64,000 nt of DNA from Corynebacterium timonense. GTDB lineage: Bacteria > Actinomycetota > Actinomycetes > Mycobacteriales > Mycobacteriaceae. Below are positions 35,772 through 43,699 of this stretch, piece by piece. The translations under genes were made by a program, and so were the position numbers. The stretch covers positions 1,364,001 through 1,428,000 of the forward strand of contig NZ_LT629765.1 in the NCBI RefSeq assembly GCF_900105305.1. The letters run 5' to 3'. The notes under the pieces are model-generated. The model was not told the DNA's origin, did not search any database, and worked only from the letters and a program-made list of their open reading frames with translations. Within the stretch, counting starts at the first letter, position 1, and each line of letters starts with the position of its first letter.

Positions 35772-37318
35772 GCGCACCCGTGGTCAAGCGCGTGGGCAGC
35801 CGCGCGCTCATCGTCGACCTGCCCGATCTTGCCACGGTGATGGACTGGCACGCCGCGCTCTCCGCGCGCCCGCTGCACCGCCAGACGGACGTGGTGGCCG
35901 CCGCGCGCACCGTACTTATCACCTTCGATTCCGCCGGCGCGGCCGCCGCCGCGGCCAGCGCCCTGGCGGCCTTCCGGCCGGACGCGGCGCGGCGCGCCAC
36001 CCCGCGCGACATCGAGATCGAGGTGCTCTACGACGGCGCCGACCTCGGCGAGCTCGCGGACTCGCTGTCCATGAGCCGCGCGGAGCTCATCGACTGGCAC
36101 ACCTCCACCACCTGGGTCGCCGCCTTTGGTGGCTTCGCCCCCGGGTTCACGTACTGCGTCCCCGCCGAGCCCGAGCGCGCGCTCGACGTCCCGCGGCGCT
36201 CCTCGCCCCGCACCCAGGTCCCGGCGGGGGCGGTCGCGGTGGCCGGAGACTTCTCCGCCGTCTACCCGCGCACCTCCCCCGGCGGCTGGCAGCTCGTGGG
36301 CACCACGCGCACCCCCATGTGGGACTCCGCGGCCACCCCGCCGGCGCTGGTCGCCCCCGGCGACCGAGTGCGCTACGTGGCGGTCGACTCGCTGCCCGAA
36401 GAAACCGCCGCCGGCCAGCAGAGGGCCCAGCTTCCTCCGCGCCGGCCCGTCCTCGCCGTGGACGATCCGGGCCTGCAGACGCTCTACCAGGACCTCGGGC
36501 GCCCGGGCCACGGCGATCTCGGGGTGACGTCCTCGGGCTCCGCCGACCGCGCCTCGGCGCGGGCAGCCAACGCCGCGGTGGGTAATCAGCGCGGGGCGAC
36601 CCTCCTGGAAAACATCGGCGGGCTGACGCTTCGCGCCCTGACGGAGACGGTCGTCGCTGTCACCGGCGCCGAGGCTCACGTCACCGTCGACGGGCGCCCG
36701 GCGCTTCTCGCCCACCCAACCCTCGTACCGGCGGGGGCACAGCTGGTCGTGGCCGCCCCAAGCACCGGCATGCGCACCTACGTCGCCGTGCGCGGCGGCC
36801 TCGTCGCTGACGCGGAGTTGGGGTCCTCCGCCACCGACATGCTCTCGGGCCTCGGCCCCGCGCCCGTCGCGGCGGGCGACACGCTCTCCGTGTCGCTTCA
36901 GGCTCCGCAGTCCACGAACCCGCGAGTGGTCAACCCGCTGCGCGTGGCGCGCGAAGGCGCCGACACCGTTGGCGTGGTGCGCTGCGTCCTCGGCCCCCGC
37001 GACGACTGGTTTACGCAGGAGGCCGTGGAGCGCTTCCTGTCCACGACCTTCACCGTCACTCCGGAATCGAACCGGGTGGGGCTGCGGCTCGAGTCGGACG
37101 ACCCGCTTGAGCGGGGGCGCGAGGGCGAGCTTGCCTCGGAGGGCATGGTCGCCGGATCCGTCCAGGTTCCCCCCTCCGGGCAGCCCGTGCTTTTCCTGCG
37201 CGACCACGCAGTGACCGGAGGATACCCCGTCATCGCGACCGTGATCAGCGACGACGTCGACGTCGCCGCCCAGCTTCCCCCCGGCGGAAAAATCCGCTTC
37301 GAGCTTTATTCCGTGTAA
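35768..37318 (+). CDS. pxpBC: 5-oxoprolinase subunits B and C, fused (KipI-KipA type)
   Basis: 516 residues. Residues 1 to about 210 are the PxpB/KipI domain (WVAAFGGFAPGFTYCVPAEP, VPRRSSPRTQVPAGAVAVAG, SPGGWQLVGTT). Residues about 228-516 are the PxpC/KipA domain (VDDPGLQTLYQDLGRPGHGDLGVTSSGSADR, YVAVRGGL, and the C-terminal DHAVTGGYPVIATV). Many bacteria encode them apart; here they are one chain. The GTG at 35768 overlaps the pxpA TGA, so the three activities are made together. Confidence 0.94.
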   Translation: MSAPVVKRVGSRALIVDLPDLATVMDWHAALSARPLHRQTDVVAAARTVLITFDSAGAAAAAASALAAFRPDAARRATPRDIEIEVLYDGADLGELADSLSMSRAELIDWHTSTTWVAAFGGFAPGFTYCVPAEPERALDVPRRSSPRTQVPAGAVAVAGDFSAVYPRTSPGGWQLVGTTRTPMWDSAATPPALVAPGDRVRYVAVDSLPEETAAGQQRAQLPPRRPVLAVDDPGLQTLYQDLGRPGHGDLGVTSSGSADRASARAANAAVGNQRGATLLENIGGLTLRALTETVVAVTGAEAHVTVDGRPALLAHPTLVPAGAQLVVAAPSTGMRTYVAVRGGLVADAELGSSATDMLSGLGPAPVAAGDTLSVSLQAPQSTNPRVVNPLRVAREGADTVGVVRCVLGPRDDWFTQEAVERFLSTTFTVTPESNRVGLRLESDDPLERGREGELASEGMVAGSVQVPPSGQPVLFLRDHAVTGGYPVIATVISDDVDVAAQLPPGGKIRFELYSV

Positions 37319-37332
37319 AGGACATCTTTCCC

Positions 37333-39075
37333 ATGACTCTTCACACCGTCCTCATTGCCAACCGCGGCGAGATCGCCGTCCGCATCGCCCGCACCGCCCG
37401 CGACCTCGGCATCCGCTCCATCGCGGTCTACTCCGAGCCGGACACTGGCGCGCTGCACACCCGCGTCGCCGACGAGGCCTACCTCCTTCCGGGACGCACC
37501 TCGGCGGAGACGTACATGAACATCCCCGCCCTCATCGACGTCGCCCACCGCGCCGGGGCGGACTGCTTGCACCCAGGCTACGGCTTCCTCTCCGAGAACG
37601 CGGACTTCGCCCGCGCGGTGCAGGACGCTGGGCTTACCTGGATAGGCCCCGCCCCCGAATCCATCGAATTGCTCGGCGACAAGCTGGCGGCCCGCGCCGT
37701 CGCCGTCGAGGTCGGCGCCCCGCTGGCGCCGGGCACCTCCGAGCCTCTGTCGAGCTGGGAGGAGGCGCGCGAGTTCGCCGAGGAGCACGGCATGCCCATC
37801 GCCATCAAGGCGGCCTTCGGCGGCGGCGGCCGCGGCCTCAAGGTCGTCTTCGACGAAGACGACATCGAGGAGGGCTTCGCCTCCGCGGGCCGCGAGGCGC
37901 GCGAGGCCTTCGGCCGCGGCGAGTGCTACGTAGAGAAGTTCCTCACCCACCCGCGCCACGTGGAGGCGCAGGTCCTCGCCGACACGCACGGAAACGTCGC
38001 CGTGTTGGGCACGCGCGATTGCTCGACGCAGCGCCGCTTCCAAAAGCTCATCGAGGAGGCCCCCGCGCCCTTCCTCACCGCCGAGCAGCGCCGCAGCATC
38101 GAAGAGGGCGCCCGCGCCATCTGCGAGAAGGCGGGCTACGTCTCCGCCGGCACCGTGGAGTACATCGTCTCCGAGGACGGCACCGTGTCCTTCCTAGAGG
38201 TCAACACCCGCGTCCAGGTCGAGCACCCGATCACCGAGGCCATCACCGGCGTCGACATCATCGCCGAGCAGTTCCGCATCGCCGACGGCCAGCCCCTCTC
38301 TTTCGCCGGCTCCGACCCGTCCATCACGGGCCACGCCTTTGAGTTCCGCATCAACGCGGAGGACGTCACCAACGGCTTCGCCCCCTCCCCGGGCACGATT
38401 TCGCGTTTCGACGTCCCGACGGGCCCCGCAGTCCGCATCGATTCGGGCGTGACCACGGGCTCGACGATCCCCCCGTATTACGACTCGCTCATGGGCAAGC
38501 TCGTCGTGTGGGGGCCTGACCGCGCGACGGCGATCCGCCGCGCCCGCCAGGCCCTGTCCGAGTTCAGGATTGAGGGCGTGCGCTCCGTGCTGCCCTTCCA
38601 CCGCGACATGATCGAGGCCCCGGAGCTCGTCGGTGACAGCATCAGCGTCTACACCGACTGGGTCGACCACAACTACTCCCCGTCGGCGAACCACGAGGTC
38701 GCCGACATCGAGCAGCTTTACGACGATCGCACCAGCGTCGTCATCGAGATCGACGGCAAGCTCCACACCGTGGGCATCCCGACTGCCCTTCTCAGCGCCG
38801 GCGCTGGCCGAGACGCGGACGCGGATACCCCCGCTGCTGACTCTGGCTCCAGTGCCAAGGCAGGCGCTGGCTCCGTGACCACGAAGTACGAGGCCACCAT
38901 CGTCGAGTGGCTCGTTGCCGACGGCGACATGGTCTCCGCGGGCGACGCCGTGGCCACCATCGAGGCCATGAAGATGGAGTCCACGCTGACCGCCCCCACG
39001 GACGGCACGATCACCTTGGCCGCGGCTGAGGGCGATCGCGTGCAGGCGAACGCGACGGTCGCAACGATCGCCTAA
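37333..39075 (+). CDS. Biotin carboxylase-BCCP protein (AccBC/AccC type) in the 5-oxoproline operon
   Basis: 580 residues. The biotin carboxylase part (1-450) shows VLIANRGEIAVRIARTARDLG, HPGYGFLSENADFA, the ATP loop KAAFGGGGRGLKVVF and EVNTRVQVEHPITEAITGVD. After an Asp/Ala/Ser-rich linker a biotinyl domain ends with EAMKMES (biotin Lys). This is the layout of actinobacterial acyl-CoA carboxylase alpha subunits. It lies 14 bases after pxpBC, and biotin carboxylase genes often accompany pxp genes, so a link with 5-oxoproline use is possible; it could also be the general alpha subunit. No carboxyltransferase gene is nearby. Confidence 0.88.
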   Translation: MTLHTVLIANRGEIAVRIARTARDLGIRSIAVYSEPDTGALHTRVADEAYLLPGRTSAETYMNIPALIDVAHRAGADCLHPGYGFLSENADFARAVQDAGLTWIGPAPESIELLGDKLAARAVAVEVGAPLAPGTSEPLSSWEEAREFAEEHGMPIAIKAAFGGGGRGLKVVFDEDDIEEGFASAGREAREAFGRGECYVEKFLTHPRHVEAQVLADTHGNVAVLGTRDCSTQRRFQKLIEEAPAPFLTAEQRRSIEEGARAICEKAGYVSAGTVEYIVSEDGTVSFLEVNTRVQVEHPITEAITGVDIIAEQFRIADGQPLSFAGSDPSITGHAFEFRINAEDVTNGFAPSPGTISRFDVPTGPAVRIDSGVTTGSTIPPYYDSLMGKLVVWGPDRATAIRRARQALSEFRIEGVRSVLPFHRDMIEAPELVGDSISVYTDWVDHNYSPSANHEVADIEQLYDDRTSVVIEIDGKLHTVGIPTALLSAGAGRDADADTPAADSGSSAKAGAGSVTTKYEATIVEWLVADGDMVSAGDAVATIEAMKMESTLTAPTDGTITLAAAEGDRVQANATVATIA

Positions 39076-39086
39076 AGCACCCGTCC

Positions 39087-39869
39087 CTAGGGCACCTGGT
39101 AGAAGCTGTCCCGCACGTCGGTGACGAGCATCCGGCCCGGCGAGTGGCAGATGGCCAGGTCGGGTGCCGAGTGCATGACGACGGACTGCGGAGTCACCCC
39201 GCAGGCCCAGAACACCGGGATCGTGCCCGGGGCGATGTCCACGGCATCGCCGAAGTCGGGGGCGGCGAGGTCTCCGATCCCGATCGCCGCCGGGTCGCCC
39301 ACGTGCACCGGCGCGCCGTGGACGGCCGGGTAGCGCGAGGTGACGCGCACGGCGTCCGCCACCTGCGATGCCGGGATCGGGCGCATGGAGACGACCATCG
39401 CGCCGGAGAAGACGCCGGCCGGGGTGCACGGGATGTTCGTGACGTACATGGGCACGTTGCGGCCCTGCTCGATGTGGGCGACGGGGATGTGGGCGTCGAC
39501 AAGCGCCTGCTCGAAGGTGAACGAACAGCCGATGAGGAAGCTGACCGTGGTGGGGGTCCAATAGTCGCGGGCGTCGGCGACCTCCTCGACGAGCGTGCCC
39601 TCGCGGAAGATGCGGTAGGAGGGGATGTCCGTGCGGATGTCGCCGCCCGCGAAGAGCTCCGAGGTGGTCTCGCCCGCCTCTAACACGCCGAGAAGGGGAC
39701 ACGGCTTCGGGTTGCGCTGCGCGAACAAGAGGAAGTCGAAGGCATAGCGCTTGTCGAGGGCAATGAGGTTCGCCTGGGCGTAACCAGGCGAAAAGCCCGC
39801 CGTTGTGGGCACCTCGGTGGTGCGAAACAACGCGCGGGCTTCGGCGGGGGTGGCGGTGGCGGGGTTCAT
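39087..39869 (-). CDS. DUF1445 putative hydro-lyase (D-glutamate cyclase-like)
   Basis: 260 residues. AQANLIALDKRYAFDFLLFAQRNPKPCPLLGV, FLIGCSFTFEQAL, HIEQGRNVPMYVTNI and VFWACGVTPQSVVM are typical of the DUF1445/YcsI family. A mammalian relative is D-glutamate cyclase, which interconverts D-glutamate and 5-oxo-D-proline, and YcsI neighbours pxpA and kipIA in B. subtilis. A 5-oxoproline role is therefore likely. It is convergent with the biotin carboxylase gene. TAAAAT lies 8 bases before the ATG. Confidence 0.88.
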   Translation of the reverse strand: MNPATATPAEARALFRTTEVPTTAGFSPGYAQANLIALDKRYAFDFLLFAQRNPKPCPLLGVLEAGETTSELFAGGDIRTDIPSYRIFREGTLVEEVADARDYWTPTTVSFLIGCSFTFEQALVDAHIPVAHIEQGRNVPMYVTNIPCTPAGVFSGAMVVSMRPIPASQVADAVRVTSRYPAVHGAPVHVGDPAAIGIGDLAAPDFGDAVDIAPGTIPVFWACGVTPQSVVMHSAPDLAICHSPGRMLVTDVRDSFYQVP

Positions 39870-39877
39870 ACCCCGCT

Positions 39878-39883
39878 ATTTTA
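39878..39883 (-). promoter_or_regulatory. -10 box of the DUF1445 gene
   Basis: Minus-strand TAAAAT, 8 bases before the ATG at 39869, consistent with a leaderless mRNA and with a promoter internal to the NRAMP-DUF1445 pair. Confidence 0.5.
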
Positions 39884-39895
39884 GGCGCTCGGCGG

Positions 39896-41140
39896 TCAGG
39901 CCCAGAGTGCCGACAGGCCTGCGATCGAGCGCACGCCCATGAACACGGTGAGGACCAGCACGAGCGCGCCGATGACGAGCAGCCACACGGGGTACTTGTA
40001 GTTGCCCAGAAGGTCCTTGCGGCGCCACGCCGCCCACATCACCACGGCGAAACCGATGGGCAGGATGAGACCGTTGAAGGCGCCCGCGAAGATGAGCAGG
40101 GTCTGCGGCGCTGTGCCCAGCACCAGGTAGAGCACCGCACAGACCGCGACGAAGGCCACCGTCATGACGTTGCGGGTGCGCTCCTGGGTCTGCTGGGTGG
40201 TGATGAAGGACACCGAGGTGTAGGAGGCGCCGATGACGGACGACAGGCCAGCCGCCCACAGCACCAGGCCGAAGGCGCGCAGGCCGAAGTCTCCCGCGGC
40301 GACCTGGAAGGCGTGCGCCGCCGTGTTGTCCTTCGAGAGGGCGACGCCCGTGGAGACCACGCCGAGGACCGCGAGGAAGAGAAGCACGCGCATGACGCCG
40401 ATGACAACGATGCCAAGGACGGAAGACGTGGTGATCTGCTTCAGGTTCTCCTTACCGGCGTGGCCTGAGTCGATGAGGCGGTGCACGCCGGCGAAGGTGA
40501 TGTAGCCGCCCACGGTTCCGCCGATGAGGGTGGTGATGACCAAGAAATCGACGTTGTCGGGCATGACGGTCTGCCGCAGCGCCTCGCCCACCGGGGGCTG
40601 GGACACGATGGCGACGTAAAGCATGAGCAGGATCATGATCGCGCCGAGGGCGACGACGATGCGGTCGAGCGCGACCCCGGCGCGGCGGGACAGGAAGATG
40701 AAGATGGCGATAGCGGCGGAGATACCGCCGCCGATCCGCGCGTCGATGCCGAACATCGCGTTCGTGCCCAGGCCGGTTCCCGCGATGTTGCCGATGTTGA
40801 ACACCGCGCCGCCGGCGAAGACGAGGACGGCCATCACCCAGCCGAGGCCCGGCAGCACCTTGTTGCCCAGCTCGTTGGCCCGCAGGCCGGAGATGCCGAG
40901 GACGCGCCACACGTTGAGCTGGATCGCGATGTCCACGAGGATGGACAGCAAGATGGCGAACGCGAAGGCCGCCCCCATCTGCACCGTGAAGACGGAGGTT
41001 TGGGTGAGAAAGCCCGGGCCGATCGACGAGGTGGCCATCAAGAAGACGGCGCCGACGGCGGGACCGATCCCCTTCGGGGCCCGTACCTGGCCCTCTACCT
41101 GGGCCTTTGTCGATCCGCCAGTATTATTCGAGTCCGTCAT
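39896..41140 (-). CDS. NRAMP-related transporter (YcsG-like) lacking the metal-binding DPGN motif
   Basis: 414 residues with about 11 membrane segments of the NRAMP superfamily. In TM1, where metal transporters read DPGN, this protein has ATSSIGPGFLTQTS, without the Asp and Asn metal ligands. It is therefore unlikely to carry divalent metals. B. subtilis YcsG, an NRAMP-related protein beside pxpA, offers a model: a carrier for 5-oxoproline or a related compound. The ATG at 41140 is preceded by AAAAGGAGGGGTCC, better than the upstream GTG-type start at 41179. Confidence 0.87.
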   Translation of the reverse strand: MTDSNNTGGSTKAQVEGQVRAPKGIGPAVGAVFLMATSSIGPGFLTQTSVFTVQMGAAFAFAILLSILVDIAIQLNVWRVLGISGLRANELGNKVLPGLGWVMAVLVFAGGAVFNIGNIAGTGLGTNAMFGIDARIGGGISAAIAIFIFLSRRAGVALDRIVVALGAIMILLMLYVAIVSQPPVGEALRQTVMPDNVDFLVITTLIGGTVGGYITFAGVHRLIDSGHAGKENLKQITTSSVLGIVVIGVMRVLLFLAVLGVVSTGVALSKDNTAAHAFQVAAGDFGLRAFGLVLWAAGLSSVIGASYTSVSFITTQQTQERTRNVMTVAFVAVCAVLYLVLGTAPQTLLIFAGAFNGLILPIGFAVVMWAAWRRKDLLGNYKYPVWLLVIGALVLVLTVFMGVRSIAGLSALWA

Positions 41141-41254
41141 GGACCCCTCCTTTTGTGCCGGAGATGATGAGTTCACCACATCTTAAAGGGGTGAGAGCCA
41201 GGACACATAAATGATCCGCGCACCCTCACCCCGCGCCACCCCTGCCATCCCCGC

Positions 41255-41260
41255 TAGCGT
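41255..41260 (+). promoter_or_regulatory. -10 box of the TraB/GumN gene
   Basis: TAGCGT, 6 bases before the ATG at 41267. Confidence 0.4.
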
Positions 41261-41266
41261 GGACAT

Positions 41267-42085
41267 ATGTCCTCCCCGACCGTTTTTTCCGATTCCCTCT
41301 TCTGGTCCGTGACCTCCCCGGCTGGGGCGGAATCACAGGTCTTTGGCACGATCCACGTCATCGACGACACCAAGATTGCGCTTCCCCTCGCCCATCTGAA
41401 AAAAGCGCTGCGCCAGAAGGGCACGCTCGTTCTGGAAATCGACCCGTGCGACCTCGACGAGCTCCGGGAGCAGGGGCTGGACAGTCTGCGCGGTGGCGAG
41501 GGGGAGGAAAGCGCCAGCGAGACGCTTTCGCCGCTGGACGTCGAGCGGCTGGACACCGTGTTTGCCTCCTCGCCGCGCCTGGCGCCCATGAAAGGCGAGC
41601 TGATGCGGCTTCCCGCCGCCTCTCTCGTGCCGCTCGTCGGTTCGGAGGAGCAGCTGCGCTCGCCCCTGTTTAGCCGCGCCACCCTCGAGCCCGAGCTGTA
41701 CTTCGCCGACTACGCCCGACGCGTCGGCGCGGACATCGTCGCGCTCGAAAACGTCGACGTCCAGCTGGCGCACCTGCGCGAGGACGCCGATCTTCCCGGG
41801 GCCTTAGACAGCTACTTCGCAGCGGACAGCATCGACATCTTCGAGCGGTACGCGCGGCAGGACCTCGACGTGCTGGCGGACAAGGACTTCACCTCCCCGG
41901 CAATGCTGCGGCGCAACCGGGACATGGCCGCTGCCCTGCAGCGTGCCGTGAGCGAGCGGGAGGCGCTGGTGCTCGTAGGCGTGGCGCACCTGCCCCGCGA
42001 ATCGGGGATCCTCGCTCGCCTCGCCCGGGCCGGGTGGGGTGTGAGCCGGGTCGAGTTGGGCGTCGAGAAGCGCGCCGCGACTTGA
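41267..42085 (+). CDS. TraB/GumN family protein
   Basis: 272 residues. The family's two GxxH motifs are seen, VFGTIHV near residue 26 and LVGVAHLP near the C-terminus, with the conserved Glu in LVLEIDP. Members of the group, including TIKI metalloproteases, are predicted metal-dependent hydrolases. There is no signal peptide, so it appears cytosolic, unlike many bacterial GumN proteins. The substrate is unknown. Confidence 0.85.
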   Translation: MSSPTVFSDSLFWSVTSPAGAESQVFGTIHVIDDTKIALPLAHLKKALRQKGTLVLEIDPCDLDELREQGLDSLRGGEGEESASETLSPLDVERLDTVFASSPRLAPMKGELMRLPAASLVPLVGSEEQLRSPLFSRATLEPELYFADYARRVGADIVALENVDVQLAHLREDADLPGALDSYFAADSIDIFERYARQDLDVLADKDFTSPAMLRRNRDMAAALQRAVSEREALVLVGVAHLPRESGILARLARAGWGVSRVELGVEKRAAT

Positions 42086-42118
42086 TGCTCGCCACAGTTA
42101 CTTCTTCTTTGGGGCTAG

Positions 42119-42139
42119 ATAATTTACGATAGAAATTAT
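42119..42139. promoter_or_regulatory. Inverted repeat upstream of the Dcu-M20 operon
   Basis: ATAATTT (42119-42125) and AAATTAT (42133-42139) form perfect arms around a 7-base spacer. It lies 48 bases before the ATG in an AT-rich stretch that stands out in this GC-rich DNA. Candidate operator; the regulator is unknown. Confidence 0.5.
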
Positions 42140-42187
42140 TAAAGCGATCAATTTTCCCCATGAATTGCAACTGAACTAGGAGTCAGT

Positions 42188-43663
42188 ATGGATGTCACCA
42201 TCCTCGTCCTTCAGCTGGTGATCATGCTGCTGTGCATCTGGATCGGGTCGCGCCAAGGCGGTATCGCGCTCGGTTTCTGGGGAGGGGTTGGCCTCCTCGT
42301 CATCACCTTTGGTTTCCGCCAGGCCCCCGCCGAACCCCCCGTCGACGTGATGCTCATCATCCTCGCCGTCACCTGCGCCACGGCGGCGATGCAGGCGGCC
42401 GGTGGTATCGCTTTCCTGGTCCGCCTGGCGGAAGGCATCATTCGGCACTACCCACGCCGCATCACCGTCATCGCCCCGCTCGTGTCGTACCTGTTCACCT
42501 TCGCCGCAGGCACCGGCCACATCCTCTACCCGCTGCTCCCGGTCATCCACGACACCGCGCTGCGCAACGGCATTCGCCCGGAGCGCCCCATGTCCGTCGC
42601 GGTGATCGCCTCCTTCCAGGGCATTACCGCCTCCCCGGTATCGGCGGCGATGGCGGCGCTGATCGTGGTCGTCGAACCGATGGGCATGTCGCTGCCGCAG
42701 ATCATGCTCATCGCCGTGCCCGCCACCCTGGTCGGCGTGCTCGCCGCGTCCCTGGTCATGATGAACTGGGGTAAAGAGCTGGAAGATGACCCGGTGTTCC
42801 AGGAACGCGTGGCCAGTGGCGAGGTGGAGGACATCCCGGCTTACGTCAAGGCTCAGCGCATGGCCAAGCGCCGCAACATCTCCGTGGACGAGGCGCTCGT
42901 CGAGGTCCTCGGCTCGGAGCCAAGCCCCGAGGAGCGCGAATCCCTCGTGGCGCTGGCGGAGCACCGCCCTGAGGAGGGCGGCCAGCTCGAGGAGGATGCC
43001 CTCGCCGAGGACAATGGCGCGCGGGCCGGTTCGCCGCGGATCGCCGCGGCGATCTTCCTCGTCGCTGTGCTCACGGTCGTCGTCCTCGGCGCCGTGCCGG
43101 GGTGGCGCCCGCCGAACGCCGACGGCGAGCCCCTCAACATTGCGATCGTCATCCAGATCGTCATGCTCGGCGCCGCGGCGTTGATCGCCACCGTCACCCG
43201 TGTCGACGTCAAGCACATCGCCACCTCCTCGATCGCGCGCACCGGCCTGGTGGCCATCGTGGGTATCTTCGGCTTGGCCTGGCTCGGCCTCACCGTCATC
43301 GAGGCAAACCAGGAGATCATCGTCGACGGCCTGTCCAACATGGTGTCCCACCAGCCCTGGACCTTCGCCATTGCCCTGTTCGCCGCCTCCGTCGTGCTGT
43401 TCTCCCAGGCCTCCACCACGCGCACCCTCATGCCGCTCGGTGCCACGCTCGGACTGGCGGCGCCGCAGCTGGTGGGCATGTGGCCCGCGGTCAACGGCTC
43501 CTTCTTCCTGCCCACCTACGGCACGGTGGTGGCCGCGCTCAACTTCGACCGCACCAGCACCACCAAGATTGGCATGGTACTCAACCACTCGTTCATGGTC
43601 CCAGGCCTTGTCGCCGTGGCCGCCGCAGTGGCAGCGGGCCTTTTGCTCGCCAGCTTCTTCTGA
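42188..43663 (+). CDS. Dcu-type C4-dicarboxylate carrier (DcuA/DcuB family)
   Basis: 491 residues with 10-12 membrane segments. VTCATAAMQAAGGIAFLVRLAEGIIRHYPRRITVIAPLVSYLFTFAAGTGHILYP and SFQGITASPVSAAMAALIVVVE are characteristic of DcuA/B antiporters for succinate, fumarate, malate and aspartate. A central loop of about 90 residues, rich in acidic residues (from about 200 to 285), makes it longer than E. coli DcuB. It follows CTAGGAGTCAGT and is 36 bases before an M20 hydrolase gene, so the pair may import and split an amide or peptide of a dicarboxylic acid. Confidence 0.88.
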   Translation: MDVTILVLQLVIMLLCIWIGSRQGGIALGFWGGVGLLVITFGFRQAPAEPPVDVMLIILAVTCATAAMQAAGGIAFLVRLAEGIIRHYPRRITVIAPLVSYLFTFAAGTGHILYPLLPVIHDTALRNGIRPERPMSVAVIASFQGITASPVSAAMAALIVVVEPMGMSLPQIMLIAVPATLVGVLAASLVMMNWGKELEDDPVFQERVASGEVEDIPAYVKAQRMAKRRNISVDEALVEVLGSEPSPEERESLVALAEHRPEEGGQLEEDALAEDNGARAGSPRIAAAIFLVAVLTVVVLGAVPGWRPPNADGEPLNIAIVIQIVMLGAAALIATVTRVDVKHIATSSIARTGLVAIVGIFGLAWLGLTVIEANQEIIVDGLSNMVSHQPWTFAIALFAASVVLFSQASTTRTLMPLGATLGLAAPQLVGMWPAVNGSFFLPTYGTVVAALNFDRTSTTKIGMVLNHSFMVPGLVAVAAAVAAGLLLASFF

Positions 43664-43699
43664 CCCGTTCACCTCTCGCATAGATAAGGACACCCCGCC

